From Paracoccaceae bacterium (GTDB lineage Bacteria; Pseudomonadota; Alphaproteobacteria; Rhodobacterales; Rhodobacteraceae): DNA of 64,000 nucleotides. Of the stretch, positions 1 through 8,756 are shown piece by piece (within the stretch, counting starts at the first letter, position 1; each line of letters opens with the position of its first letter). The position numbers and the translations under genes are program-made. A model generated the notes under the pieces. The model was not told where the DNA came from. It saw only the letters and a program-made list of their open reading frames with translations, and made no database searches. The stretch is from NCBI GenBank assembly GCA_003605175.1, contig QWDA01000004.1:1-64000 (forward strand), given 5' to 3'.

Positions 1-2
1 CC

Positions 3-1016
3 CGAGGGGATCAGCCCCCAGCGCATCCGCTGGAACCGCGGCCCCGCGACCACGGCGAGCACCTCCTCGCCGGGCTTGATATTGCGCCTCGGCGGCTCCG
101 GTCCGGGCTCGGCCAGCCCCGCGCCGGCCTTGCCCGGCGGTTCGGGCGCGGGCTGGTGCTGCGGCTCGACCAGGCGCTCGGGGTCGAGCCCGAGCCGATC
201 TCGCCGGCGCAGCCCGAGATTCCCTTCGCGGTGCGACTCACGCTGCCGGAACCGATCGGGCTGGAAGCCGACATCCTCGCGGCGATCGACCGGCTGCTGC
301 CGCGCCTCGAGGCGCTGCTCGCGGCGAAGGGGCGCGGCGCGCGCCGCGTGCGGCTCGACTGCTTCCGCTCCGATCGCGGCGTGCAGCGGACCGAGATCGG
401 GCTCGCGCAGGCCACGGCCCGCCCCGACCAGATCCGCCCGCTCCTGGCGATGCGGCTGGGCGGGATCGACGCGGGGTTCGGGATCGACCGGGTGCGGATC
501 GAGGCGGTGGTGACCGAGCCGGTGCAGCCGCGCCAGCACCGGAGCCGGCTCGGCGCCGGGCCGCAGGCGGCCGGGAACCCGGACCGGGCGCTCCTGATCG
601 GGCGGCTCGGCGCGCGGATCGGGATGGAGGCGATCACGCGGCAGTATCCGGGCGACAGCCATATCCCCGAGAAGGCGGTGATCCCGATGGCGGCGGCCTG
701 GTCCGAGCCGGCGCATGACTGGCCCGCCCCGCCGGTGCCGCGCCCGGTGCTGATGTGGCGGCCCGAGCCGGTCACCGCGGAAGACACCCCGAGCCTGCCC
801 GCCGGTTTCCGCTGGCGGCGGCGCGATTTCGAGGTGCTGGAGGCGGTCGGGCCGGAACGGATCGCGCCGGAATGGTGGCTCGACATGCCCGAATGGCGCA
901 GCGGGGTGCGCGATTACTGGCGCGTGACGACGGCCGGGGGCGAGCGGCTCTGGCTGTACTACGCCCATGGCGGGACGATGTCGTCGGGCTGGTTCTGCCA
1001 GGGGGCCTTCGCGTGA
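3..1016 (+). CDS. imuB: ImuB-like Y-family DNA polymerase, 3' part
   Basis: The frame is open from the window edge, so only the C-terminal ~337 residues are visible. The segment resembling LARRFGRGLVLRLDQALG is typical of the helix-hairpin-helix/little-finger part of Y-family polymerases, and the end (WRVTTAGGERLWLYY...GWFCQGAFA) matches the usual ImuB C-terminus. ImuB is the inactive polymerase-like scaffold of the ImuA-ImuB-DnaE2 SOS mutasome, linking DnaE2 to the beta clamp. dnaE2, often the next gene, is not downstream; a convergent alkane hydroxylase gene follows instead. The catalytic N-terminal region is off the window, so ImuB rather than DinB rests on the C-terminal tail and its length. 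Confidence 0.75.
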   Translation, partial: RGDQPPAHPLEPRPRDHGEHLLAGLDIAPRRLRSGLGQPRAGLARRFGRGLVLRLDQALGVEPEPISPAQPEIPFAVRLTLPEPIGLEADILAAIDRLLPRLEALLAAKGRGARRVRLDCFRSDRGVQRTEIGLAQATARPDQIRPLLAMRLGGIDAGFGIDRVRIEAVVTEPVQPRQHRSRLGAGPQAAGNPDRALLIGRLGARIGMEAITRQYPGDSHIPEKAVIPMAAAWSEPAHDWPAPPVPRPVLMWRPEPVTAEDTPSLPAGFRWRRRDFEVLEAVGPERIAPEWWLDMPEWRSGVRDYWRVTTAGGERLWLYYAHGGTMSSGWFCQGAFA

Positions 1017-1029
1017 TCTCGGCCGCCGA

Positions 1030-2157
1030 TCAGCGCGGCATCGGGTTCGTGGCGCGCGCATAGGGCCGCCAGTCGGTGATCTCGGGATAGTGCATCGCCC
1101 GCCATTTCCGCACGCGGGGGTTCATGATGCGGCGCCAGAGCGGCGGGATCATCGCGGCGGCGGTCATCAGCGGATAGCCGTATGGCAGTTGCGGCGCCGC
1201 GCCGGGATCGCCGCCTTGCAGGAGCGGGAACGGGCGCGCCGGCTTGATGTGGTGGTCGGAATGGCGCTGGAGATTGATCAGGAGCCGGTTCGTCGCCTTG
1301 TGCGTCGCGTCCCAGGAATGATGCGGCTGGACCGGTTCGTAGCGCCCGTCGCCCAGATGTTTCCGGGTCAGCCCGTAATGCTCGACATAATTGACGAGTT
1401 CGAGCTGCCAGACCGCCACCGACGCCTGGTAGAGGAACAGGCCGAGCCCCGCCCAGCCGCCGGCCATCATCGCGGCGAGCAGGAACAGCGCCTGCAGCCC
1501 CCAGTAGCGCCAGAACGGGTTGGCGCGGTCCCACCAGGGCAGACCCTTGCGGGCAAGCCGCGCCTTCTCCGTGCGCCAGGCCGAGAGGAAGGATTGCCGC
1601 AGGACCCGGGCGTAGAAACGCGGAAAGCCCTCGGAATAGCGCGCGGTCACCGCGTCGCGCGGGGTGCCGACATGGGCGTGGTGGACATGGAGATGCTCGC
1701 TCCGGAAATGGCTGTACATCACCATCGCCATCAGAACGTCGCCAAGCCAGCGCTCGAAGCGGCCGGGGCGGTGCATGAGCTCATGCGCATAGGTGATGCC
1801 GACGGTGCCGGTCAGGACGCCGACCCCGAAGAACAGGCCGATCTCCTCGATCACCGAAAGATGCGCGGCGCGCGGCGCGTAGGCGAGGAGGCCGAAGAGC
1901 AGCACCACCTGCACGAAGGGCCAGACCCGCGTCCCGAGACGGTGCCAGAACAGCGCGGTCTCGGGCGTGTCGGGCGGGAGGTTGTCGCGGTCATGACCGA
2001 AGAGCACGTCGAGCCCGGAGAACAGGAACCAGGTCGCCCCGGGAATCGCAAGGATCCACCAGCCGCCCGCGAGGGCGACGGCCAGCGTCAGCGGCACCAG
2101 CGCGAAGGCACCCCAGAAGGGCAGCGCATGGGCAAGCGAGGGGCGGAGTTCAGCCAT
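1030..2157 (-). CDS. alkB: alkane 1-monooxygenase (AlkB family)
   Basis: Integral-membrane di-iron fatty-acid-desaturase superfamily protein of 375 aa, a normal length for AlkB. The three histidine boxes are present: HELMH at 125-129, HLHVHHAH at 155-162 and LQRHSDHH at 286-293, plus the AlkB motif NYVEHYGL at about 256. Hydrophobic segments lie near residues 15-45, 78-95, 105-120 and 205-250. The family oxidises medium-chain n-alkanes at the terminal carbon using electrons from rubredoxin and rubredoxin reductase; neither gene is nearby. It is 31 bases upstream of mutY-side sequence on the same strand as mutY and convergent with imuB. The substrate is inferred from family only. Confidence 0.93.
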   Translation of the reverse strand: MAELRPSLAHALPFWGAFALVPLTLAVALAGGWWILAIPGATWFLFSGLDVLFGHDRDNLPPDTPETALFWHRLGTRVWPFVQVVLLFGLLAYAPRAAHLSVIEEIGLFFGVGVLTGTVGITYAHELMHRPGRFERWLGDVLMAMVMYSHFRSEHLHVHHAHVGTPRDAVTARYSEGFPRFYARVLRQSFLSAWRTEKARLARKGLPWWDRANPFWRYWGLQALFLLAAMMAGGWAGLGLFLYQASVAVWQLELVNYVEHYGLTRKHLGDGRYEPVQPHHSWDATHKATNRLLINLQRHSDHHIKPARPFPLLQGGDPGAAPQLPYGYPLMTAAAMIPPLWRRIMNPRVRKWRAMHYPEITDWRPYARATNPMPR

Positions 2158-2188
2158 GGCGGGAGCTTATGCGAGGCCGGGCGCGCGC

Positions 2189-3250
2189 TCAATCGCCGCC
2201 GAGATGCGATGCGGCGAGATCGTAGGCCTTTCGCATCACCGTGGGCAGCGCGGCGGGACGGAAGGCGTCGCGCGGGACGAAGCGGCCGCGCGCGGGTTCG
2301 GAACCGTCCGGAAGCTGCGCGGCGCGGACCGCGAGGCGCAGGTGGAAATGGGTGAAGGTATGGCGCACCTCGGCGCCGATCTCCTGCCAGTCGCCCGGCG
2401 CGGGCGGTTTCGCAACCGGCGCTTCGCCCCAGTCCGACCCGGGCCAGCCCAGCATGCCGCCGAGCAGCCCCGAGGGTTCGCGGGTTTCGAGAAGCCAGGC
2501 GCCATCGGCGCGGCGGCCGACATAGACCACGCCGAGACGCACCGGCTTGGCGGGCTTCGGGCTCTTGCGCGGCAGCTCGCCGGCGATGCCGAGGCGGCGG
2601 GAAGCGCAGGGGACGGACCAGGGACAGATGCCGCAAGCCGGCGATCGTGGGGTGCAGATCGTCGCGCCAAGATCCATCACCGCCTGCGCGTAGTCGCCGG
2701 GCCGCCCGGCCGGCGTCAGCGCGGCGGCATGGGCGGTGAGTTCGGGTTTCGCGGCGGGAAGCGGCGTCTCGACGGCGTGGAGCCGGGCCATGACACGCTC
2801 GACATTGCCGTCGACCACCGTTTCGGCCCGGTCGAAGGCGATCGCGGCGATGGCGGCCGAAGTATAGGGCCCTATGCCGGGGAGCTTCTGCAACGCATCG
2901 CGCGTGTCCGGAAACCGCCCGGCATGATCCGACACCACGGCACGGGCGCATTTCAGGAGGTTCCGCGCGCGGGCGTAGTAGCCGAGCCCCGCCCACTCCG
3001 CCATGACCGCGTCGTCCGGGGCAGCCGCCAGCGCGGCGATGTCGGGCCAGAGCGTGGTGAAGCGGTGGAAGTAATCCTTCACCGCCGCGACGGTGGTTTG
3101 CTGCAACATGACCTCCGAGAGCCAGACCCGGTACGGGTCGGGGCGGATTCCGGCGCGCCGCTCCGCGGGGCTCACGCGCCAGGGGAGCGCACGGGCGTTC
3201 CTGTCGTACCAGTCGAGGAGGATCGCCGCTGCCCCCGCATCGTCACGCAT
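2189..3250 (-). CDS. mutY: A/G-specific adenine glycosylase MutY
   Basis: 353 aa, full length. Catalytic Glu in SEVMLQQT (E46), helix-hairpin-helix LPGIGPYTSAAI at about 123-134, catalytic Asp in VVDGNVERV (D147) and the [4Fe-4S] cysteines C199, C206, C209 and C215 are all visible. The C-terminal ~120 residues form the NUDIX-like 8-oxoG recognition domain. MutY removes adenine mispaired with 8-oxoguanine. Upstream and divergent is the DUF721-dsbA pair; mutY, a DUF721 gene and dsbA commonly cluster in alphaproteobacteria. Confidence 0.96.
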   Translation of the reverse strand: MRDDAGAAAILLDWYDRNARALPWRVSPAERRAGIRPDPYRVWLSEVMLQQTTVAAVKDYFHRFTTLWPDIAALAAAPDDAVMAEWAGLGYYARARNLLKCARAVVSDHAGRFPDTRDALQKLPGIGPYTSAAIAAIAFDRAETVVDGNVERVMARLHAVETPLPAAKPELTAHAAALTPAGRPGDYAQAVMDLGATICTPRSPACGICPWSVPCASRRLGIAGELPRKSPKPAKPVRLGVVYVGRRADGAWLLETREPSGLLGGMLGWPGSDWGEAPVAKPPAPGDWQEIGAEVRHTFTHFHLRLAVRAAQLPDGSEPARGRFVPRDAFRPAALPTVMRKAYDLAASHLGGD

Positions 3251-3329
3251 TCTTTATCCCCACCGTCAGCTTTGATATGGCGCGACAAGCCGCCCTCCCT
3301 AGAATAGGTGAGGGATCGGAGAAGGACAG

Positions 3330-3851
3330 ATGGCGCGCAAGATCGGCAACGGAAAAGGCTTCAGACGCACCGGATCGCTCCTGGCGCGGCAGATGCGCGA
3401 GGCCGGCGAGTCGCGGGGCTTTGCCGTGTCGCGCGTCCTGACCCATTGGGCCGAGATCGCCGGGCCCGACCTCGCCGCGACGACCCGCCCGGTCGATGTG
3501 CGCTACGGGCGGCAGGGGCTTGGTGCCACCCTGACGGTGCTGACGACCGGCGCGCATGCGCCCCTCGTCGAGATGCAGAAGGAGCGGCTGCGCGAGCGGG
3601 TGAATGCCTGCTACGGCTACGCGGCGATCTCCCGGATCCGGGTGACGCAGACCGCCGCGACCGGCTTTGCCGAGGGCCGCGTGGACTTCGCGCCCGCCCC
3701 GAAATCCTCCCGGACCGGCCCCGCCGCCCCGGCCCGCGCGGAGGCGCGGGAAATGGCCGCGTCGGTGGGCGATGACGGGCTTCGGCTTGCGCTGGCCGAG
3801 CTGGGGGCCAATATCCTCACGAAATCGGAAAAGCTGAAAGGCAAAGCATGA
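3330..3851 (+). CDS. DUF721 (DciA-like) protein
   Basis: 173 aa. The N-terminal ~100 residues (LLARQMREAG, LTHWAEIAGPDLAATTRPV, then a beta-rich stretch ending in a YGYAAISRIRV strand) match the DUF721 fold, which contains DciA, the ancestral loader of the replicative helicase. Alphaproteobacterial copies next to mutY are untested in most species, so a DciA function here is inference. A purine-rich RBS (GGAGAAGGACAG) precedes the ATG at 3330. The stop overlaps the dsbA-like start by 4 bases (ATGA), indicating translational coupling. Confidence 0.85.
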   Translation: MARKIGNGKGFRRTGSLLARQMREAGESRGFAVSRVLTHWAEIAGPDLAATTRPVDVRYGRQGLGATLTVLTTGAHAPLVEMQKERLRERVNACYGYAAISRIRVTQTAATGFAEGRVDFAPAPKSSRTGPAAPARAEAREMAASVGDDGLRLALAELGANILTKSEKLKGKA

Positions 3852-4516
3852 ACCGTGTTCTTATCGCCGCCACCCTGGGCCTCGCCGGACTGGTCGGCGC
3901 CGCCCTGTGGATGGCGCAACCCTCCAGCACATCGCAGCTCGCGCTGCCGGGCGCCGCCCTGGCGCAGGGCGCGGGCGATGTCGACACCTCGATCGTCGAG
4001 GAAATGAGCCTCGGCGATCCCGACGCCCCGGTGACGGTGATCGAATACGCCTCGTTCACCTGCCCGCATTGCCGGCATTTCCACGAGACCGTCTTCAGCG
4101 ATCTCAAGGCCGATTACATCGACACCGGCAAGGTGCACTTCATCTATCGCGAGGTCTATTTCGACCGGTTCGGGCTCTGGGCCGGGATGCTGGCGCGCTG
4201 CGGCGGCAAGGATCGCTATTTCGGCTTCGCCGATGCGCTCTATCGCGGGCAGAAGGACTGGACCGAGGGCGGCGACCCGGCGGGAATCGCGGCCAACCTG
4301 CGCAAGCTCGGGCGGACCGCGGGCCTGACCGAGGATCAGGTGGAAGCCTGCCTGTCCGACCAGAAGATGGCCGAGGCGCTTGTCGCGAGCTTCGAGAAGA
4401 ACACCAAGGCCGACGGGATCGACTCGACCCCGTCCTTCATCATCGACGGGACCAAGTATTCCAACATGAACTATGACGAGTTCCGCAAGGTGCTCGACGC
4501 CGAGCTGGACGGGTAG
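3848..4516 (+). CDS. DsbA-family periplasmic thiol-disulfide protein
   Basis: 222 aa with an N-terminal signal or anchor (hydrophobic residues 3-22), then a thioredoxin fold with an inserted helical domain. The active-site motif is C72-P-H-C75 and the cis-proline loop is STPSF near residue 194. The family oxidises or isomerises disulfides in the periplasm, and the CPHC motif is that of oxidising DsbA. It is coupled to the DUF721 gene by a 4-base overlap. Its last 46 bases are also the antisense 3' end of lpxK, a true convergent overlap. Confidence 0.92.
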   Translation: MNRVLIAATLGLAGLVGAALWMAQPSSTSQLALPGAALAQGAGDVDTSIVEEMSLGDPDAPVTVIEYASFTCPHCRHFHETVFSDLKADYIDTGKVHFIYREVYFDRFGLWAGMLARCGGKDRYFGFADALYRGQKDWTEGGDPAGIAANLRKLGRTAGLTEDQVEACLSDQKMAEALVASFEKNTKADGIDSTPSFIIDGTKYSNMNYDEFRKVLDAELDG

Positions 4517-5508
4517 GCCCCGAGCGCGGCTTCGAGCAGCGCGTCGAGCTTCTCCGGCGCGTCGAAGCGAAGCCGCACCGGCAGCGTGACGACCTTCTGA
4601 CGAAAGGACGCCGGCAGACGCACGGCGTCCTTTTCCGTTGTGACGAGCTGCGCGCCGCGGAGCTTCGCCTCGCCCTCGAGCCTGGTCATCAGCGCTTGCG
4701 TCAGCGGCTGGTGATCACCCAGCGGCACCGCGCGGAGGATCTCGGCGCCGAGCGCGTCGAGTGTGCCGAAGAACTTCTCCGGCCGGCCGATCCCGGCAAA
4801 GGCCAGCACCCGAAGGCCGCGCCAGCGCAGGCCGGTGGGCAAGGGCTCGAGCGCGGCTGGCAGGCGCGGACAGGCGATCGCCCTGCCCCAGCGCCGGACG
4901 AATTCCGACTGGGCCTCCGGCGCGCCGATGCTCACGAGCGCCGAGGCGCGTTTCAGGCCGACCGCCACGGGTTCCCGCAACGGGCCCGCGGGGATCACGC
5001 GGCCATTGCCGAACCCGACCGCGGCATCGACCACGACAAGCGACAGGGCCCTCGGCACCGACGGATCCTGGAACCCGTCGTCGAACAGGATCACATCCGC
5101 CCCCTCCGCTTCGGCCGCCCTGACCCCAGCCGCCCGGTCACGCGCGACCCAGACCGGCGCGAAGGCGGCGAGGAGGAGCGGTTCGTCGCCGACATCTTCC
5201 GCCGAATGGCGCGCCGGATCGACCCGCTCGGGCCCGGCGATGCGCCCGCCATAGCCCCGCGACACGATCGCCGGGCGGCGCCCCCTGGCAATCAGCCGTT
5301 CGACCAGGGCGATCACGGTGGGCGTCTTGCCGGTGCCGCCGGCATTGATGTTGCCGACGCAGATCACCGGCACGGTCGGAACGCAGGCCGGTGCCCGACG
5401 GAGCCGGGCGCGCGTGCCGGCGGCATAGAGACCGGCCAGCGGTGCCAGGAGCCGGGCCTGCCAGGGCACGCGCTCGGTGGCTGGATACCAGAAGCCCGGC
5501 GCCTTCAT
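4471..5508 (-). CDS. lpxK: tetraacyldisaccharide 4'-kinase
   Basis: 345 aa. The P-loop [13 protein letters not shown] at 52-64 and the following VSRGYGGR motif are diagnostic of LpxK, the inner-membrane kinase that phosphorylates the 4' position of the lipid A disaccharide. The N-terminal region has the expected membrane-associated hydrophobic segment. The start codon overlaps the stop of the waaA-like gene by 4 bases, so the two are an operon. The last ~15 residues (Ser-rich) are encoded antisense to dsbA and look like a drifted extension. Confidence 0.95.
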   Translation of the reverse strand: MKAPGFWYPATERVPWQARLLAPLAGLYAAGTRARLRRAPACVPTVPVICVGNINAGGTGKTPTVIALVERLIARGRRPAIVSRGYGGRIAGPERVDPARHSAEDVGDEPLLLAAFAPVWVARDRAAGVRAAEAEGADVILFDDGFQDPSVPRALSLVVVDAAVGFGNGRVIPAGPLREPVAVGLKRASALVSIGAPEAQSEFVRRWGRAIACPRLPAALEPLPTGLRWRGLRVLAFAGIGRPEKFFGTLDALGAEILRAVPLGDHQPLTQALMTRLEGEAKLRGAQLVTTEKDAVRLPASFRQKVVTLPVRLRFDAPEKLDALLEAALGAYPSSSASSTLRNSS

Positions 5509-6632
5509 GGGCGTCCCCCGTTCAGCAGAACCGCCACGGCGGCCGCCGCGCGCTCCGCGGATTCGACGCCGCGCGAGATGATGTCCCAGGCCCGGCCGGC
5601 CAGCGCGGCAGCCCGGTCCGGCGCGAGAAGATCGGCCACCGCCTCCGTCAGATCCGCGGCATCGGCCACCGGCCGCGTGGCCCCCTCCGCGGCGAGGCGG
5701 AGAAGCTGCGGCGGGCCGTTTGCGGCAATGGCGCCGTGAATGACAGCCGATCCCAGCGCCGCGGGTTGCACCGGATCGGGAAAGGTCTGCCCGGTGAGCG
5801 TGCCCCCGAGATAGGTGAGCGGCGCGAGGCGGTACCAGAGCCCCTCCTCCTCGGCGGCGTCGGCGATGTAGACCTGCACGTTCGGACCGGGCTCCTCCGC
5901 GTTCTCGCGCCGCGCCGTCACCCAGCCGGCATTCTCGAAGAATTCTTCGGCCTCCGCCCCTTTCGCCGGATCGGCGGGCGCGACGACGAGCAGCAGCCGG
6001 TGCGATTGCCGGTTGGCGGCCCGGAACGCCGACTCGACAGCAGTGTATTCCGCCTCGGGCAGCGCGGTCGCCAGCAGGACCGGGCGGGTGGAGAGAAGCC
6101 TGCCGAGATACGCGCGCTCGCCCTCGTCGCAGGGCAGCGCCGGCGGCATCGCCTCGAGCGATCCGACAACGTCGATGCTTTCCCGTGGCGCGCCCTTGCG
6201 CACGAACTGCTCGGCGTCCTCCTCGGCAACGGCGAAGATCCGGTCGAAGGCACGAAGACGCGCGCCGAGCCGGAAGTCCAGCAGCCGCTCGCCGATACGG
6301 CTGCGCTCGCGGAAGCTGGCATTCGCGAGGGCGAGGGGGATGCCCCGCTGCTTGCAGGCCGCGATCGCGGACGGGAAGAGATCGGAGCCGGTCAGCACCA
6401 CGGCGTCCGGCCTCTGCTCGTCGAGGAACCGGTCGACGCTCTGGGGCAGATCATAGGGTTTCGGCAGTCGGAGAACGCAATCCGGCACGGTCTCCGGAAT
6501 CTGCACGAGCCGACCTCCGGTCACCAGGACGGCAAGCTCGGGAATCCGGTCGCCGAGATGGCCAAGCATCTCCAGCATCCCGGCGACCTCGCCGGGCTCG
6601 CCGATATTGCACCAGAGCCGCGCGGCGCTCAC
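5505..6632 (-). CDS. waaA: 3-deoxy-D-manno-octulosonic acid transferase-like protein
   Basis: With the GTG at 6632 the protein has 375 aa (GT-B fold). The first strand reads [12 protein letters not shown], where the glutamate in GE corresponds to the WaaA catalytic base region (usual motif HAxSVGE). The C-terminal half has the GT30-like [23 protein letters not shown] loop region. Kdo transferases attach Kdo to lipid IVA, consistent with coupling to lpxK. The usual N-terminal membrane helix is missing. The frame is open upstream to 6761, but that stretch is Arg/Pro-rich and unlike the family, so the true start is uncertain. Confidence 0.78.
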   Translation of the reverse strand: MSAARLWCNIGEPGEVAGMLEMLGHLGDRIPELAVLVTGGRLVQIPETVPDCVLRLPKPYDLPQSVDRFLDEQRPDAVVLTGSDLFPSAIAACKQRGIPLALANASFRERSRIGERLLDFRLGARLRAFDRIFAVAEEDAEQFVRKGAPRESIDVVGSLEAMPPALPCDEGERAYLGRLLSTRPVLLATALPEAEYTAVESAFRAANRQSHRLLLVVAPADPAKGAEAEEFFENAGWVTARRENAEEPGPNVQVYIADAAEEEGLWYRLAPLTYLGGTLTGQTFPDPVQPAALGSAVIHGAIAANGPPQLLRLAAEGATRPVADAADLTEAVADLLAPDRAAALAGRAWDIISRGVESAERAAAAVAVLLNGGRP

Positions 6633-6841
6633 ATCCCGCGCCCGGCCTGACCGGCGCGCAGGGCGGCGCGGCTGCGCAAGTTCGTGGTGTCGGATCGGGT
6701 CATCTGCGCCTCCGTGATTGCCCGGCACCCTAAGGAATCGGCCCCGCCGGTCAAGCTGCACACGATCCGGAAGCGGCCGGTGGATCTCACCCCGTCACGC
6801 TCCCGTGTCCGCTGTTTCAAGATCTGCGGCGATCGCGGGGG

Positions 6842-6861
6842 GTGCACAATAATCTGTGCAC
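6842..6861. promoter_or_regulatory. 20-bp palindrome, candidate operator
   Basis: Perfect inverted repeat with 7-base arms GTGCACA and TGTGCAC separated by ATAATC. It lies in the ~375-base divergent gap between the waaA-like gene and the small secreted-protein gene. The position suits a repressor site for either gene. The cognate regulator is unknown. Confidence 0.4.
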
Positions 6862-7007
6862 ATGCGCACCAATATCCCGCCAAAATCACGCTTCCGTGCG
6901 TTGAACTGGGGGGCATTCGACCACAGTTTCCCTGCATCGGAGGCAACAGCCACCGGACAGATCGAAACCCGGACCGAGGGTCCAAAAGACGACAAGGAAC
7001 CATTGAA

Positions 7008-7319
7008 ATGAAAACGCTTCTCATCGCCGCCGTTTCCGCCGCCGCATTGACCGCACCGGCCTTTGCCGACAGCGCCAGTTACGCGCGGCTGCACTTCGCC
7101 GAGTCCGACCAGGGCAACGGTGCCTTCCGTGTGGGCGAGCCGACTTCGACCGGCGACATCGCTTTCGCGATCAAGCATTTCGCCCAGGACAAATCCGGTG
7201 ACGGCGCCGGCCGCTACCTGATCCCCGCGTCGGGCGATGCGACGCTTTCGACCTCGAACAGCGACACGGTCGCCCTCGCGCGTGCGGTGCTCGACACCGG
7301 CGAGCGCGGCGACAACTGA
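7008..7319 (+). CDS. small secreted protein of unknown function
   Basis: 103 aa starting at the ATG at 7008, preceded by an AAGGAAC ribosome binding site. Residues 1-20 are a clear Sec signal peptide ending AFA|D, so the mature protein is ~83 aa. It is polar, free of cysteine, and I recognise no domain. Open sequence upstream of this ATG in the same frame lacks coding character. A strong intrinsic terminator follows within 45 bases, so it is a single-gene transcript. I expect a periplasmic location but cannot assign a role. Confidence 0.75.
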   Translation: MKTLLIAAVSAAALTAPAFADSASYARLHFAESDQGNGAFRVGEPTSTGDIAFAIKHFAQDKSGDGAGRYLIPASGDATLSTSNSDTVALARAVLDTGERGDN

Positions 7320-7360
7320 GCCCCTCCCCGATGGCCCGGGGTCCATCGCCCCGGCCGGAC

Positions 7361-7393
7361 AAAGGCTCCCCGATCCATCGGGGAGCCTTTTTC
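7361..7393 (+). terminator. intrinsic terminator
   Basis: A 14-bp perfect stem (7361-7374 with 7377-7390) with a 2-base loop, ending in a run of T. It closes transcription of the secreted-protein gene and insulates the rtcB2-prfH module downstream. Confidence 0.9.
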
Positions 7394-7441
7394 GTTGCGC
7401 GGCTTTCGCGCCACAGCTCGCGGCCGACCTGTCCCGGGCCT

Positions 7442-7452
7442 GTTCCCGGAAC
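7442..7452. promoter_or_regulatory. short palindrome upstream of rtcB2-prfH
   Basis: GTTCCCGGAAC is an 11-base perfect palindrome about 60 bases before the leader ORF. It lies in the 324-base gap 7320-7643, which otherwise holds the terminator and the leader ORF. No sigma-54 element of the kind used with RtcR was evident. Assignment as an operator is only a possibility. Confidence 0.25.
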
Positions 7453-7513
7453 GGCGCCGGCACAGTAGAGACGCAAATCAATCGACGCCCATCAGCAGAA
7501 GGAGGGACACCGC

Positions 7514-7558
7514 ATGACAGTTCACACACCCCTCCAGAGGGCGCGCAGCCACTCCTGA
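7514..7558 (+). CDS. putative 14-residue leader peptide upstream of rtcB2-prfH
   Basis: ATG preceded by AAGGAGGG, a near-perfect Shine-Dalgarno 8 bases upstream; reading MTVHTPLQRARSHS then TGA. The stop is 85 bases before the rtcB2 start, which itself has only a weak RBS (GAAAG). A small GGCC-TGAAA-GGCC hairpin follows at about 7563-7578. Strong initiation on a tiny ORF ahead of weakly initiated genes is the layout of a translational leader or attenuator. Since the downstream genes respond to damaged ribosomes, ribosome-state sensing is an attractive but unproven idea. Confidence 0.45.
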   Translation: MTVHTPLQRARSHS

Positions 7559-7643
7559 CACCCGGCCTGAAAGGCCCGTCTCTTCGCGCGCCCGTTCGCG
7601 CCGAGTTCGCTCGGCCTCTCGAACGCTGACGAAAGACGAAGCC

Positions 7644-8756
7644 ATGGGCACTCCCCTGTCCGGCGTCGCGGCGGAGCAGTATCCGCGCGTCGCAAGATTC
7701 TATACTCCCGAGACCTGGATCGAAGGCCGGTCGGAGGATCAACTCGACCACGTGGCCGGCTGGCCGGGCATCGCCCGGGTCGCGGCCTTTCCCGATCTGC
7801 ATCCCGGTCGGCACGGCCCGGTCGGCGCCGCCTTTCTGGCCGACCGGCTCTACCCGCAACTCGTCGGGCCCGATATCGGCTGCGGCATGGCGCTGTTCCG
7901 GCTCTCGCTGCCACGGCGCAGGCTGAAGCTCGACAAGGCGGTGCGCCGTCTCTCGGCGCTCGACGAGCCGATGCCGGCCGGTGCGGCCGAGGAGGCTCTG
8001 GGCGCGGCGGATCTTGCCGGGATCTCCGGGACCGGGCTCGGCACGATCGGCGGCGGCAACCATTTCTGCGAGGTTCAGGAGGTGGTCGCGGCAGAGGATG
8101 CGGATCTCGCGACCGGCGATCTGTGCCTCCTCGTCCATTCCGGATCGCGCGCGCTGGGCGCCGGAATCTTCGCCCGGCTCGCAGCGCGCTGGGCGGAGGG
8201 GTTCGCGGAAGACAGCCCGGCGGGCCGCGACTACCTCGAACTGCATGACAGCGCGGTGCGCTGGGCCGCGCTCAATCGCCGGATGATCGCGCTGCGGGCC
8301 GCCGAAGCGCTGGGAGCGGATCTGGAGCCGATCTGCGACGCGCCGCACAACCTCGTCACCCGGGCCGGGGGCGGCTGGCTGCACCGGAAGGGGGCCGCGG
8401 CCCCGGAGGCAGGCCGCGCGCCGCTGGCAGGATCGCGCGACGACCTGAGCTTCCTCCTTGCGGCCGCGCCGGGCGCCGAGGCGCTCTGGTCGCTCTCGCA
8501 CGGCGCGGGGCGGCGCTATGACAGGTCGGCGATGCACGGGCGGATCCGCAAGCACAGGTCCGGACTGGACGCGATGACGCGGAACCGGTTCGGCGGGCAG
8601 ATCGTCTGCGCCGACCGCGATCTTCTGATCGAGGAGGCGGGCAGCGCCTACAAGCCCGTCACCCGTGTGGCGGAGGATCTCGAGGCGTTCGGTCTCGCCC
8701 GCCGCGCGGCGACACTCGCACCGCTCCTGACCTGGAAGACCGGAGCGCGGCGATGA
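7644..8756 (+). CDS. rtcB: RtcB2-type RNA ligase (release factor H-coupled)
   Basis: 370 aa. RtcB signature elements are present: GPDIGCGM at 75-82 (metal-binding Asp and Cys), GGGNHF at 136-141, HSGSR at 165-169, HN at 235-236 and SHGAGR at 285-290 containing the guanylylated His. It belongs to the shorter branch paired with prfH, not the RtcA-linked RtcB. RtcB enzymes join 3'-phosphate or 2',3'-cyclic phosphate to 5'-OH RNA ends with GTP. With PrfH, the known role of this branch is resealing 16S rRNA cut in the decoding centre by ribotoxins. The stop overlaps prfH by 4 bases. Confidence 0.93.
   Translation: MGTPLSGVAAEQYPRVARFYTPETWIEGRSEDQLDHVAGWPGIARVAAFPDLHPGRHGPVGAAFLADRLYPQLVGPDIGCGMALFRLSLPRRRLKLDKAVRRLSALDEPMPAGAAEEALGAADLAGISGTGLGTIGGGNHFCEVQEVVAAEDADLATGDLCLLVHSGSRALGAGIFARLAARWAEGFAEDSPAGRDYLELHDSAVRWAALNRRMIALRAAEALGADLEPICDAPHNLVTRAGGGWLHRKGAAAPEAGRAPLAGSRDDLSFLLAAAPGAEALWSLSHGAGRRYDRSAMHGRIRKHRSGLDAMTRNRFGGQIVCADRDLLIEEAGSAYKPVTRVAEDLEAFGLARRAATLAPLLTWKTGARR

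Noticed and set aside
7320-7513. sigma-54 promoter for rtcB2 as in RtcR-controlled systems
   Set aside because: No TGGCAC-N5-TTGC element found, and no RtcR gene is nearby.
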